Source of the DNA: Clarkia xantiana subsp. parviflora
Taxonomy: Eukaryota > Streptophyta > Magnoliopsida > Myrtales > Onagraceae
DNA length: 64,000 nt
Assembly: GCA_036873135.1 (NCBI GenBank)
Contig: JAPTYO010000007.1
Coordinates: 18,458,763-18,522,762 of the forward strand
Reading direction: 5' to 3'
Positions 47,437-58,150 of the stretch are shown piece by piece. Under the pieces are notes generated by a model, which saw only the letters and a list, made by a program, of their open reading frames with translations, ran no database searches and had not been told where the DNA came from. The position numbers and the translations under genes are program-made. Numbering within the stretch: the first letter of the stretch is position 1; the number at the start of each line of letters is the position of its first letter.

Positions 47437-48199
47437 TGATGGGTTCCGATGTAATCGTTAGCCCCGTTAACAGCCAATGGACGGCGAGTAGGTCCAGTGG
47501 GCCTCGTGAAAGGCCTGGAAGGCCTAGAGGCCCAGCACGAAGGGTCCCGACTTTAGCGGTCCCGATGAATGAGCTGAATGCTCCCGATAAGAAGCTTCTG
47601 AGTAAGCCCCGATATGCCTTAGTAAAGGCCCCGATAATAAAGCCCCGCAGAGGCTGGACCTGTCCCGTAGAGACTGAAGGTCCTGGGTGGTGATCTAGAA
47701 TGAGACAACTCTGGAGTCCCCGACAGGAGTCGAGACTTGTGATCAGAGGATAAGACCGAGAAACCCGCCTACTAGATGAGAGTAGTGGGAAGACGGTTAA
47801 GATATAGATAATCTCCCCCCGAGATACGCAGGGCGTGCCCGAGATACGCGGAGGTATGGGTAAGATACGCGGAGCGTGGGCCGAGATATATGGAATCCCA
47901 GCCGAGATATGTGGAATCGTGGCGAGATACACGGAATCATGGGCAAAACTGCCAGGCGCAGTAACAGGTAACTGAGTAACTTCCCCTCCTATATAAAGGA
48001 GGAAGTTACCTCAGAAAACCATGATCTAAGACGAACTTATACTTTTGTGCTTACCACCCATTGATCACCATACTCATTTAAGCATCGGAGAGGGATTCTG
48101 GGTCACCACCCAGGTCATCCCCTTTTGCAGGATTACGCGGAGCCCAGGAGTCCAAGCTTTCCGTCAAGGACGTAACGGAGCTTCGCCCGTGTTCCAACA
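47437..48199 (+). repeat. 3' LTR of Tat element
   Basis: 763 bp, near-identical to the 5' LTR, followed by the ACTAT duplication. It contains the same TATA box at about 47,990-47,996. Confidence 0.95.
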
Positions 48200-48549
48200 A
48201 CTATCTCCGTGTTTCGTGTCGATATCTCTACGTGCAGAACTAAATTAAATCTCGTACGATTTTCCAAGAGTTAAAAAAAGTATATCTTTTGTGTAGAGCA
48301 TATATGGTCTCGTATGATTTTCCAAGTTTTAAAAAGCATATGTTTTTGTTAAAAATATAAAATATATATATATTACTTTTTTTTATTTGGAAAATCAGAA
48401 GAACAGTCCTCTCTATTACAAATTAAATAACTACTTCCCTAGGATTGACCTAAACAGTCATATAACATAAGAGCATCCACGATGGTTTTACATAAATTGT
48501 ATTATTTAAAGTTGCCACGTAGACATTTATGTACACTTTAAGTAATACG

Positions 48550-49296
48550 TGTTTCGACCAAGTTAACGCGGGCTGTCCGCTGAGTAACTTGTCGATGTCT
48601 TCGGATTGGGTGCGAGTTTGTTTGGGCCAAGTCCGCCTCCTAAGGTCGTGCGCGGGCTTTTGGCTTCGTCTTCAAGATCGCACTAAGTCCTTCGGGCTCT
48701 CTCACTAGCTGTCCGTCCGTACCTGCGAGAGGAGCATTACCGAGCAACTCCCGTGGAGAGGGGGGGTGCTTGGTGCGCTCACTCCGACGATCAACATTAG
48801 ACAGTTCTAGAGAGAGAAAGTTTAGAGAGAGGTCAGAGCTTTTCCCAATTCTCACCCAAAGTGACTTGGAAATGTTTACCCCCAAGGTGGCTATTTATAG
48901 GCAACCTTGGACCGTAAGCCGGTTTTGACCCGGTTCAATGTGGAAATGTGAACCGGGATGCAGGGGAGAGCTTTGGGAAAAGGACTCTGACGCGCGTCTC
49001 AGGCGGCTGTCACGAGCGGGACGCGTGCGCCTTTGAAACATAGGTCTCGGACACATAGGAGTTAGTTAAAAATCGGGTCTCCTATACATTCGAGACAAAA
49101 TGGGGGGTGTGCACGACACCCCCGAGGTGCTAAGCTTACCCGGAATTCTGGGTAAGCCCCCCGGGGGTGCCGGGCAAGTTCGCGACTTGCCTGGTTTCCC
49201 CCGGTTAGCTCGAAATTGGGTTTCGTAGTGGGTCTTACGCGCGTGTATGAGGTCCGAATAATTAAAACCGAACCCGAATCATGTGTATATCCATCA
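48550..49296 (-). repeat. 3' LTR (element sense) of the non-autonomous Tat element
   Basis: 747 bp. On the plus strand it begins TGTTTCGACC and ends TATCCATCA. It has a minus-strand TATA box CTATAAATAG (48,891-48,900) and a palindrome CTTACCCGGAATTCTGGGTA (49,135-49,154). It is followed by a minus-sense polypurine tract (49,297-49,311). Confidence 0.93.
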
Positions 49297-49311
49297 CTTG
49301 CCCCCGAGTTA
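49297..49311 (-). other. Polypurine tract of the non-autonomous element
   Basis: On the minus strand, AACTCGGGGGCAAG abuts the start of the 3' LTR. Confidence 0.7.
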
Positions 49312-51196
49312 AATAATGGCTTGACCTTTGTTTAACTCTATTTTAAGATAGGGTATACGCGTGGTTCGGGTCGTCTGCTCACCTTGAGTTTTGACCTACC
49401 AATGGTGGATACGCGCGGCTCAGACGAGCTTCTTGCCTTAGTTTTTTGAGATGGTCATGCTTGACAACTACGCAAAGGGTTAGTAGCACAACGGACTACA
49501 AGTGATATGATAAATGTGGTTTTGGAAAAAATGAGGCGTGAGCACACATGAGATTTTTCGGGTTTGTAAGATGATCGGATACGTATGGAACGTTCATGCC
49601 ATGACTAATTATACTAAAACAATAATAAATCATGAAAGTTTTGATAAAACGTTTTTCATGCAATATGATGGTTTTCGGGAGCCCGTCGTCCGAGACGGCC
49701 GTCTTGACGGCGAGACGACGGTTTTAGTAAATGAAATAACGCCGGGTTTGGAAAATCACATGTGATGGACTTGATACGAAAAATCATAAAAATAATGTTT
49801 TCAAGTAGTTGAGACCATTTGAAGTAACTTAGTCAAATTTAGCTAAGTCACTTGATGGTGAAAATCCAAGTTATCAACAACCCTTTTTAAAAAAAAAAAA
49901 AAATGGAGGGTGGATGTGAGTGTACCTCTTGGATGTATGGTGCTTGTTAGGTTGTGTAGTCCCCCCTCTTTGTGATAGTTTATAAAACTATACACATTTG
50001 AATAGGTTGTTGAGAGGGTTTTGGAGAGGTTTTAGGGTAGTGATTTAGGAGAACCACCTTAGGGCCCTAGCATTACCCTATTCCGGCCGGCAACCACCAG
50101 GACCAGCACCGGCCAGAGCACGGCGGCCCAGCGGCGGTGCGGCGCGGCAGCAGCGGCGGCAGGAGCGGCGGCGATAGGCGGGGCGGCGGCTGCAGCTCGG
50201 CGGGCCGATTTCGGGCTCAATTCGACCCGTTTTCGGGTCCTTCTTGTCGGGTATTGATCGGTAATGTCCTCTCCTTCCTTTTCTTGATATTAATTGGACC
50301 TTTAGGGCTGCAAATTTCGAATTTTAATAAGGTGCATGATAGGTGTTCGATGAAATGCCTAAGTGAAATTTTGGCTTGATTTTTCAAAATTCGTTTTTGG
50401 TCAAACTCTAAATGTAGATAGATAGAGTTATGGTTAGTGAACTCCCTTTGTGAAGAGGCCCTTAGGTTTCGGTCAACCGAGGTGAAATCGTGGAGGTTCG
50501 AAATCGGACATATTCGAGCAAAAAGTTCGACCCTTTGTATTTTGATGTGGGTGACTTGATATGATGCCCCCGAGTGTGATAATGACTCCTCGATTATTTG
50601 TGAGTAGATAGTCATGCCCCCGGAGTTTAGGCGATCGCTCGGTAGCTCGTGCTTATCGGTGGCTTAGTTGACCCGAATGCTCTTTGAATTGTTCGGGTAG
50701 GGGTAAGTTTCCCCGTGACATGTAATGGGCTTGCTTAAGTGTATTGGAGCTGCTTGTATGTGCCCCCGGGGCCTTGAGCCGTTTTGGGGATAAAATTTGA
50801 TCGAAATGTGGTCGGATGGCATTTTGGTAATTATGACCGACTTTGCATGTCTTGGATTTCTTTAGCTCTTGAACTTATCGCTTTGTGGAATGCTTGAATA
50901 CCTGTGTCACATTGCACAAATATATGGAATTTTTGTTAGTGGGTGGCCTAGGCCTTTGGTGAGCGTAGGGACTTTTGACTCCCGAGCGGGAGGGTCCCTA
51001 GCTGTTTGCTTGCGGACAGTTGGTCCGTTGGGTTGGATGCCCTCGCAAAGGGCTTGGTGAATGGTGTTAATACGTGGCCCTGGTTTTTGATTGAGTTGTG
51101 TATGGTTTTTGCAGGGTTTGGTTGACGGGCTTGCAAGCGCGTGTCTTTGATACTTAGAGTGTTCCTGGTAGGCAACGGTTTCTGCTTCTTCACGCA
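49312..51196 (+). promoter_or_regulatory. Probable promoter and leader of the antisense gene
   Basis: 1.9 kb without an identifiable protein. GTTTATAAAACTA (about 49,979) is a TATA-like box on the plus strand. It is followed by a sharply GC-rich GCGGC-repeat segment (50,085-50,215) unlike the rest of the element. A TTTTTGCAG at about 51,107-51,115 could be a leader-intron acceptor. Together these suggest a plus-strand promoter and 5' UTR, but no transcript evidence is available here. Confidence 0.4.
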
Positions 51197-53535
51197 ATGA
51201 GTAAGTCGCATCACTCTGTTTCGGATAACATTGATGGGGAGGTTGATGAGGGCACCATGGATTCCGATTCCGGGTCTCGAAGCGGTGTGCTTTTGGGACC
51301 GTCGGGTAACCGCGTAATACTGGAGAAGACCCAAATGTTTTTTCCCAACAAGCTCCCACGTTCCAAGTTCGATCTCTATGTCTCGACCCGGGGCTGGTGT
51401 CCCGGCGTAGAGGTCTCGTATCCTTGGGACGTCGTGAAGGGGGTCGAATTTGGTCGGCCCACCGTTCCTCCGGCTGAATACGAGGCTGTTTATCTTTCAC
51501 AGTTCCGAGAAGGGCTGCGCTTTCCTTATTGTCAGGATCTGGCCCGCCTTTGTCGACATTACAGGATTTCTCCCGTCTCTATCACTCCACCGGGGTTTAG
51601 AGCTTGGACATGTTTCCGGGTGCAGTGTCATCTAAACTCTTGGGATTACTCGATAGTGCTTTTTCGAGCCTTCTATCGCCTGGGCAAGGCAGATGAGTCT
51701 GGGATGTTTACTTTCACCTTGCGTTGGCCTCACATGACCGAGAAGGGATTCTCCTCCCTTGGCTTGCGCAGGGCGGGGTGGAATACTGAGGCGCGGTTCT
51801 GTGAAAGATCGGACACTTCCCAGAACAAATGGAAGTGTCAGTACTTTTTTATAAAGGATGCGGGCACGACTTGGACGACTTCTCACATAGTGGATGCCGA
51901 CCCCGTTCCGCGTTTTCAGGAGTTCTCCGATACAGACAAGGTTGCTTTGAAGAAGATTCACACGGCGAATAGGGCGGGGGAGTACAGCCCCCTTTATCGT
52001 GCTTCCGACGCCGAGCTGCTCGCGGCGGGCATTCATGTACGTCCTTCGGGGGATGAGTTGGTATGTTTTGAAGTTTCGTAACATTTGTTCCTGTTTCCTT
52101 GTAGGTTGGTTTCTTAACAGACGCCCCTGTTTACAGGGCGGAGTCGCAGGCGGATCTCCTCAGACTGTTCCCGGCCTCGGCGACACTCCTCCTGTTGGCC
52201 CGGGTATGGGACTTGTGCCTTTAAAGGTTTCGTTGAGATTTTTCCCCATGCTAACATGCTAATGGTCTTTTTGTGGTTGTCTTTGCAGGCTTGGTATTCC
52301 CGACGGCGGGGGGAGTTGCACCTATCCGAGAGAATGATGCTGACGTCCGTTCCCCGAGCGATCCTAAGAGGTCGACGTCTGGCGGCATGCCTCTTGCTCC
52401 TTCCTGCGACAAAGGGAAGGGGCCAATGTATGCGGATTCGACCATGCCTGTCCCCCGGTCGGGGAGCGGCCGTTCAGCGGAGGTGCCTTCCTTGACAGGT
52501 GACTGTGGTTGACTTCTTGTTGTATTGGTATAGTTTGCCTTCTCCTAATGTGTTTGCTTTTGATGTGTAGTTGTTCCTACTCCTCCAGCTCTTCGCAAGT
52601 CTGATCTGATGTGTCGGCTTGATCGGGATGTGTCCGGGAACGAGTGGACTCCCTACTCTCAGTCTGCTATTCGCTTTCCCAAGGATGTTTCCTTGAGCAC
52701 ACCTGCTGTCGGTGTGCGTGTGGTTCAGCGGTCTGTTCCGCCGGCTGACCGCAAGAAGTGCCCCCGTGACCCTGAGGCTGCTTTGAAGTGTGTTGAGGAG
52801 TCGCTCGCGCGCTTTGCTCCTGTACGTTGTTTTCTTTTTATGTTGGATCTATCATGTTTGTCTGGCTTCTTTGTGTGTGATGTGCTTGTGTTGTTGTTGC
52901 AGGTGAATGCCGTGATGACCAACCTTTCCTCCTTTGTTGTTGAGCTTGTTGAGGAGACGAGGGGTCTGCAGGGTCGTCATGAGCGCTTGTCTCAGGATGT
53001 CGTTGTGTTGAGGGAGAAGGCGCGCGCACATTTAGATGCTTCTTCCAAGGCTTCCGCTGATCTCAAGGGAAGTCAGGATTGCGCGTCTCAGTTGGAGGCG
53101 GAGCTGTTTGCCTTATTGCGCCAGGAGAAGGTCGACGAGGAGGCACATGCTGTGGCGCTGAAGGAGACTAAGGAGTCTCATGTTGCCCTGGGTGATCAGC
53201 TTGGGATGATTGAGTTTCCTACTACAGCTGATTACTCCAAACTTTTCGAGAAGGCACGTGATGATCGCATGGAGTCTTTCTCTGTGGATTACTTCAGGAG
53301 GATATACTCTCTTGCCCCCGATTTTCCTTTCCAGAGTACTGGGCCATATACTGGCTATGCCCTCGGGGCTATTGCGGGGATCCGAGCGGGCGATGTGGGC
53401 GGAGCGAGTGGTTTGACGGGACAGGTGTCCGTCCCTGTTGGTGACGATCGCCGTGTTGTTTTCAGCAGCCCTGCGCATGATGTTTTTATGGCTGACGCCT
53501 TTGGCTCTGGTGCTCCTGACGTTGGGTCAGGTTGA
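51197..53535 (+). CDS. Antisense five-exon gene in Tat element (transposase_28-like domain)
   Basis: Exons 51197-52060, 52137-52203, 52289-52498, 52571-52821 and 52903-53535 join without any stop to give 674 residues. All four introns are 72-85 bp, T-rich and GT-AG. Residues about 90-220 resemble the plant 'putative gypsy type transposon' domain (Pfam Transposase_28): FREGLRFPYC, then RISPVSITPPGFRAWTCFRV, then LFRAFYRLG. A Pro/Ser/Gly-rich linker follows. A coiled coil spans roughly residues 465-570 with Glu/Leu heptads, then a short C-terminal block. It lies opposite to the element's own sense. Extra antisense ORFs of this kind are known from Tat-lineage elements; function is unknown. A decayed homologue is at 24,050-25,950. 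Confidence 0.8.
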
Positions 53536-53715
53536 TCTTTCTTTGTTTTATATGACTCTCTTCTGTATAAATGGTTGCTCCCCTTGCATGGGTGAGATTT
53601 TGGCGGGGTGTGTCCCGGTCTTGACTTTTTATGCTGGCTGGATGCCTTTACTTTTCAGACCTGCTATATTATATATATATATGCTTGATATAGTTGTTTG
53701 TTTGCGAAGTGTGGA

Positions 53716-54583
53716 TAGATTAGTACGTCCGACACTTGCAATTTTAAAGAGAAGGGGGAACTCTTAAGGAACCGCTTGTCCTTTTGATTTTCATAAGAAG
53801 ATAGTTCCTTACGGAACCGTGGATCTTCATTATGATATTTTGACAAGATGGTGGATTCCTGAAGAGCCGCGCGCCTATCTTGTTTTTTGAGATGTGGATA
53901 GATTAGTACGTCCACATCGCTTGATGATGTCTAAGTGTGGATAGATTAGTACGTCCGACACTTGCATTTGTTTGCGAGGGAGGATTCCTAAGGAACCACT
54001 TGTCCCCCGACTTTTTGCAAGGATGTGAATAGATTAGTACGTTCACATCCTTGTATTGTGGCGAAGTGTGGATAGATTAGTACGTCCGACACTTGCATTT
54101 GTTTGCGAGGGAGGATTCCTAAGGAACCGCTTGTCCCCCGACTTTTTGCAAGGATGTGAATAGATTAGTACGTTCACATCCTTGTATTGTGGCGAAGTGT
54201 GGATAGATTAGTACGTCCGACACTTGCATTTGTTTGCGAGGGAGGATTCCTAAGGAACCGCTTGTCCCCCGAATTTTTGCAAGGATGTGAATAGATTAGT
54301 ACGTTCACATCCTTGTATTGTGGCGAAGTGTGGATAGATTAGTACGTCCGACACTTGCATTTGTTTGCGAGGGAGGATTCCTAAGGAACCGCTTGTCCCC
54401 CGACTTTTTGCAAGGATGTGAATAGATTAGTACGTCCACATCCTTGTATTGTGGCGAAGTGTGGATAGATTAGTACGTCCGACACTTGCATTTGTTTGCG
54501 AGGGAGGATTCCTAAGGAACCGCTTGTCCCCCGACTTTTTGCAAGGATGTGAATAGATTAGTACGTCCACATCCTTGATGAAA
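53716..54583. repeat. Hairpin tandem array, 131-bp units with a 12-nt invariant core
   Basis: The core TAGATTAGTACG occurs 12 times (starts 53,716, 53,899, 53,942, 54,030, 54,073, 54,161, 54,204, 54,292, 54,335, 54,423, 54,466, 54,554). From about 53,930 these form five near-identical 131-bp units with two cores each. Every core is flanked by complementary arms that alternate: AAGTGT..ACACTT and AAGGATGTGAA..TTCACATCCTT; an isolated one has GATGTGGA..TCCACATC. It lies between the 3' ends of the convergent antisense gene and gag genes. Confidence 0.92.
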
Positions 54584-54936
54584 TTATTTTGTCTCCTTGC
54601 ATGCGTCGCGCTCCCTCTGTTTTGAATACAGGCATGAGCTTTGCTTAGTCTTGCTTTGATATCTTTTTGATGGCTTTTCTTGTTTTTTGCCCTTTCTGCG
54701 TGTAGAGTTAGGGTCTTTGTTGATGATGTATGTGGCTTGTTCCTGGTTTTGGGCCGGGGTAGCTTGCCGTTACATAGTGATTTTTCCTACGCAAGGAGTG
54801 AACTTCATTAGTCTTCTTGTTTATTTACAAGGGATGTGCATGGATGGAGTCAACTGATCTCCCATCCCAAACGTTCTACTTAGTACTTGAAAGTAAAGAT
54901 AGAGTATGTGCATGTCATAGGGGAAGGATTATTCCC
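54584..54936. other. Spacer between hairpin array and gag-like region
   Basis: No gene is recognised. It should hold the 3' UTR of the minus-strand gag region. Confidence 0.45.
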
Positions 54937-55515
54937 TTAGTGACGGTTTGATAAAGCTGGCTTCTTGCATGCAATGTAGGAGCGCAGAGCTCCTTGTTCG
55001 ATCAGTTCCTCGATTCTGTTGCGTAGAGAGGGGCACCCATTCGTGCTGTGACCCCATCTGTTGTGGTAGTGGCACCACATTTCTGGATTCTTCCCGAGGA
55101 AGGCAATCCGGATCTCGGTTGGAGGAGGTAAAACATCATTCAGGATGGTCTTGAACAACTCCTCCACCTCTATGTTCAGAGGTGTATATTCGCCATCTTG
55201 GTTGTTGTTCAAGTATTGTCTTACGCTTGTGTTCGCGCGCCTCCTCTTGTTCTGCAGGTGGGCTGAACCACCCCAGCTCGTTTGCGACCTCGATTGCTGT
55301 CTCCATCTTCTCTTTTAAGTCAGCCATAGATTTGGTTGTTCTCCACCCTTGTGTTCGTCCAAATAGGAGGAATGTAGGTGAGTTCATGTTTAGGAAAAAG
55401 GCATTGATCACGGCTGACTTCTCTGCCAAACTTGCAGTTGCATTTATGGCGAATCGCTTGAAGTAACTCTGGATGGATTCCGACTCCCCTTGCTTGATGT
55501 CCCATATGCTTGGGA
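54937..55515 (-). pseudogene. Second, partial gag (C-terminal half with zinc knuckle)
   Basis: After the protease region, the minus strand encodes a second gag-like segment (IWDIKQGESESIQSYFKRF to MADLKEKMETAIEVANELG). It aligns with the C-terminal half of the first gag (VKQEWNESLASYYIRF to MEELVARVKEYIDAE) but is clearly a different subfamily. One frameshift near 55,210 separates it from the zinc knuckle CHYHNRWGHSTNGC and its tail, which end at 54,937. No reverse transcriptase follows. The join with protease lies near 55,510. Confidence 0.75.
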
Positions 55516-56480
55516 GCATTGGGGTTTGAGGTGTTGGGAGTCTTTCTCCTCTGCTCATCATTTCGTCAAATCGCATCTCAACTTCAGACTTGGAACATTG
55601 TCCCCTTTCAATGACTGCTATGTCCAGACGGTTCTTGCATCTTAGGGCGTTGACATAGCACTTTCGTGCTGTCGTCTGATCGCCCAAGACTTCACCAATT
55701 CCTCCCCTTAAGCGGTACTTCAGCTTTTGGTGTGCCGTTGAAGGCACCATCTCGTAGGGGTTTATTGTTGTTCTTCCGAGAATACCGTTGTAAGCGTCAT
55801 GGCTCTCGACGATCACGAAAGTGATGTCGACTTTCATTGCGTTCCATCCTTCTCCTATCACAGTGGGAAGGGTGATCATCCCCAGTGGGTATGTAGCAGC
55901 TCCTGCAAAGCTTACTAACGGGAAATTTCCCGGTTTCAGGTCCTCTCTCTTCATTCCAAGCTGTTCGAGGACATTGATATGGAGGATGTCTGCCGAGCTT
56001 CCTCCGTCGACCAGGATTCTTTTGACATCGAACCCGTTGATTTCCATTGTTATTACTAACGCGTCATCATGCGGGTAGACGATGTGTGCCATGTCCTTTC
56101 TCGAGAATCCTATCACGGGGTCCTCCTCTTCCGGTTTCTTTCTTTTCCCATACTTGGGGAGTGTGCTTGCCTGCGCAGCGTATACCTCTCTTGTGTTGGA
56201 GACTTGTCCTCCTGTAGCTGGACCACCATGAATGACATTAATAACTCCCCTCTTTTTAGGAGGGGGGTTGTCATTGGTCTTCTCTTTTCCTTTCTCCTTT
56301 GGCGTGAATTTTCTTTTCACATTCTCAATCTTTCCCCCCTGGTCGACGTAGTGCTTAAGTCCGCCTTCTTGTATGATTCGATTGATTTGGAACTTAAGGC
56401 TTCTACAGTCGTCAGTTTCATGGCCGTTGACTTCGTGGCTTTCACATCACTTGTCTTGCTCTTTCCCTAGCTGGCCCTTT
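55516..56480 (-). pseudogene. Zinc knuckle and aspartic protease of the non-autonomous Tat element
   Basis: Minus-strand zinc knuckle CESHEVNGHETDDC (near 56,405-56,446) directly follows an in-frame TGA (56,447-56,449). Downstream are a basic stretch, VINVIHGGPATGG, and protease DGGSSADIL near 56,000, with the flanking YPLGMITLP and RTTINP blocks also seen in the neighbouring Tat element. After KCYVNALR the normal path to reverse transcriptase is replaced by a second gag. Confidence 0.82.
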
Positions 56481-56597
56481 CTGAAACCGAATGGCTCTCT
56501 CCAGAGGTTTTGCTCTTTCATTTCTTTCAGTATGACACTCAGGGGAGCGTTCAAAGGGATTAGCTCAATGGTGTTGACGTCTGGATTCTTGTCTTCT

Positions 56598-58112
56598 TCA
56601 ATGTTGAATGTTCTCTTCTGGGGCGGAGTCCACTGTTTTTGTTGGGGGGGTTTGGTTCTGCTTCAGGGGGCCTGGTTTACTCTCATCTTTCTTGTTGCCG
56701 GGCTTAACCCACTTGTCCCGGGCTGTCATCTTGTAGTGCTCAGCATCAATGTATTCTTTTACCCTTGCCACGAGTTCTTCCATTGTTTCCACCGGCCTTG
56801 TAGAAAGCTTTTGGCCCAAGTCGTACCCGTGCCTACCCAGGTTTCTGACAAAGGCATGGATGATTTCTATCTCTGCGATGTTCGTTTGAATTTCCGAGAT
56901 GTTTTGATTAAACCGGATGTAGTAGCTTGCGAGGGACTCATTCCACTCCTGCTTGACGTCATCCAAGGCATTTGATCCTTTGACGATTGAACGTTCTCCC
57001 ATGTAACGGTGGATGAACTTTTCTTTGAGGGACTGCCACGAGTCTATGCTCTTCTTTGGCATGGAGAAGAGCCAGTGTGCAGCTGGTCCGCCTAATGTCT
57101 GGGGGAATGTCATGGCTATGTGGTGAGGGTTGTCTGTCCTCCCCAAAAGCATTGCTTCATGCTGCTGCACATGCTCTATCGGGTCTCCCTTGCCTCGGTA
57201 CTTTTCCGGCCTTAGATTATACAGTGCGTCTGGGACGCGACTGTACACCAGCTCGTCAGTGAAAGGGTGGGATGTGGTGTCCACCAATGTGTTCATCCCT
57301 CTCATTTTCCTTTGCTTTATCTTCTTTTCAATCAGCTTTTCAAGCATCTCCTCCGTCAACCCGGTGACTGGGTTACCCTGATTTGGGGGGCATGCTTCTT
57401 GTCCCATGCTTGCGCCTTGTTGGGGAAATTGTGCCTGCGTCGGGTTGTACTGAGAATATCCACCTTGATATCCCTGGAATGTCTGAGACGACTGCCTCCA
57501 GGCTCCTTCATTGAATGGCCCTGCTTGGTAGGGTGTTTGGGAGTGCGAGAGCTCCTGTCTTGTCCCTTGTTGGGGGAACTGCCTGCTTTGCTGTGCATTC
57601 CCGTGAAAAGTCGGGGTTTTTGAGATTGTAGGGCCTCTCTGCTGAGGTGCATTCATTGGAGGCGCCTGCCTTGGCGGCGGGGGCATATTTGCTTGTTGCG
57701 CGGGAGGGGGCGGTGGCGCCCCGTATCCTTGGTTGCGCAGGGCCTCTCTCAGATGAAGCAGCTGTTCGAGTGCCGCCATCATTTCTGGGGTGACTGTGGG
57801 CGCAGCCTGTGCCCCTGGTGCCTGATTGTATGCCCCAGCATTTGGCATTCCGTATGGTTGCTCCTGCGTGTTGAAGGTTTGATGGGCGAAGCCTAGAGGA
57901 GCGTCGGTTTGCTGTGTGCCCCCTTGCGTGTTACTCCGAGAGTGTACGCTTCTTGTTGGCATAGACGAGGCGACTGAGGCCTCGCCTTGGCTCTGCGGGG
58001 GGTCTCTCTGCGGAGGAGGTCTCATGCTTGGCTCCGGGGCCGGAGTTTTCCTTGGACGTCCTGGTCCTCTTTTCTTCGTCTTAGTCGGCGGTGGCTGCTC
58101 GTTGCTTGCCAT
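56598..58112 (-). CDS. Gag protein of the non-autonomous Tat element
   Basis: 504 residues from ATG at 58,112, close to the primer-binding site. The N-terminal third is low-complexity Pro/Gln/Gly/Ala-rich after a basic stretch (KTKKRGPGRPRK, an AT-hook-like motif). The retrotransposon gag domain lies at about residues 270-460 (YRGKGDPIEHVQQHEAML, LGGPAAHWLFSMPKKSI). The frame ends near 56,598, but the gag-like sequence continues in another frame to the zinc knuckle, so the C-terminus is displaced by a frameshift near 56,600. The capsid part could still be made. Confidence 0.82.
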   Translation of the reverse strand: MASNEQPPPTKTKKRGPGRPRKTPAPEPSMRPPPQRDPPQSQGEASVASSMPTRSVHSRSNTQGGTQQTDAPLGFAHQTFNTQEQPYGMPNAGAYNQAPGAQAAPTVTPEMMAALEQLLHLREALRNQGYGAPPPPPAQQANMPPPPRQAPPMNAPQQRGPTISKTPTFHGNAQQSRQFPQQGTRQELSHSQTPYQAGPFNEGAWRQSSQTFQGYQGGYSQYNPTQAQFPQQGASMGQEACPPNQGNPVTGLTEEMLEKLIEKKIKQRKMRGMNTLVDTTSHPFTDELVYSRVPDALYNLRPEKYRGKGDPIEHVQQHEAMLLGRTDNPHHIAMTFPQTLGGPAAHWLFSMPKKSIDSWQSLKEKFIHRYMGERSIVKGSNALDDVKQEWNESLASYYIRFNQNISEIQTNIAEIEIIHAFVRNLGRHGYDLGQKLSTRPVETMEELVARVKEYIDAEHYKMTARDKWVKPGNKKDESKPGPLKQNQTPPTKTVDSAPEENIQH

Positions 58113-58132
58113 GCTTTTGGTCTTGTGGGTGA

Positions 58133-58149
58133 TCCACGGACGGCGCCAA
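58133..58149 (-). other. Primer-binding site of the non-autonomous Tat element
   Basis: On the minus strand, TTGGCGCCGTCCGTGGA starts one base after the LTR. It differs from the site of the 39.8-48.2 kb element by a single base over most of its length. Confidence 0.8.
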
Positions 58150-58150
58150 G

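Larger units (their letters stand above)
39842..48199 (+). mobile_element. Full-length Tat-lineage Ty3/gypsy retrotransposon, 8,358 bp
   Basis: LTRs at 39,842-40,603 (762 bp) and 47,437-48,199 (763 bp) begin TGATGG, end CCAACA and are almost identical by eye: one substitution near the end and one extra C. A five-base duplication ACTAT lies at 39,837-39,841 and 48,200-48,204. Order is gag, protease, reverse transcriptase, RNase H, second RNase H, integrase. Integrase after RT defines Ty3/gypsy, and two RNase H domains mark the Tat lineage. A 1.1-kb repeat-rich non-coding region follows integrase. Coding is interrupted by one frameshift in gag and one stop between the RNase H domains, so this copy probably cannot move alone. 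Confidence 0.95.
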
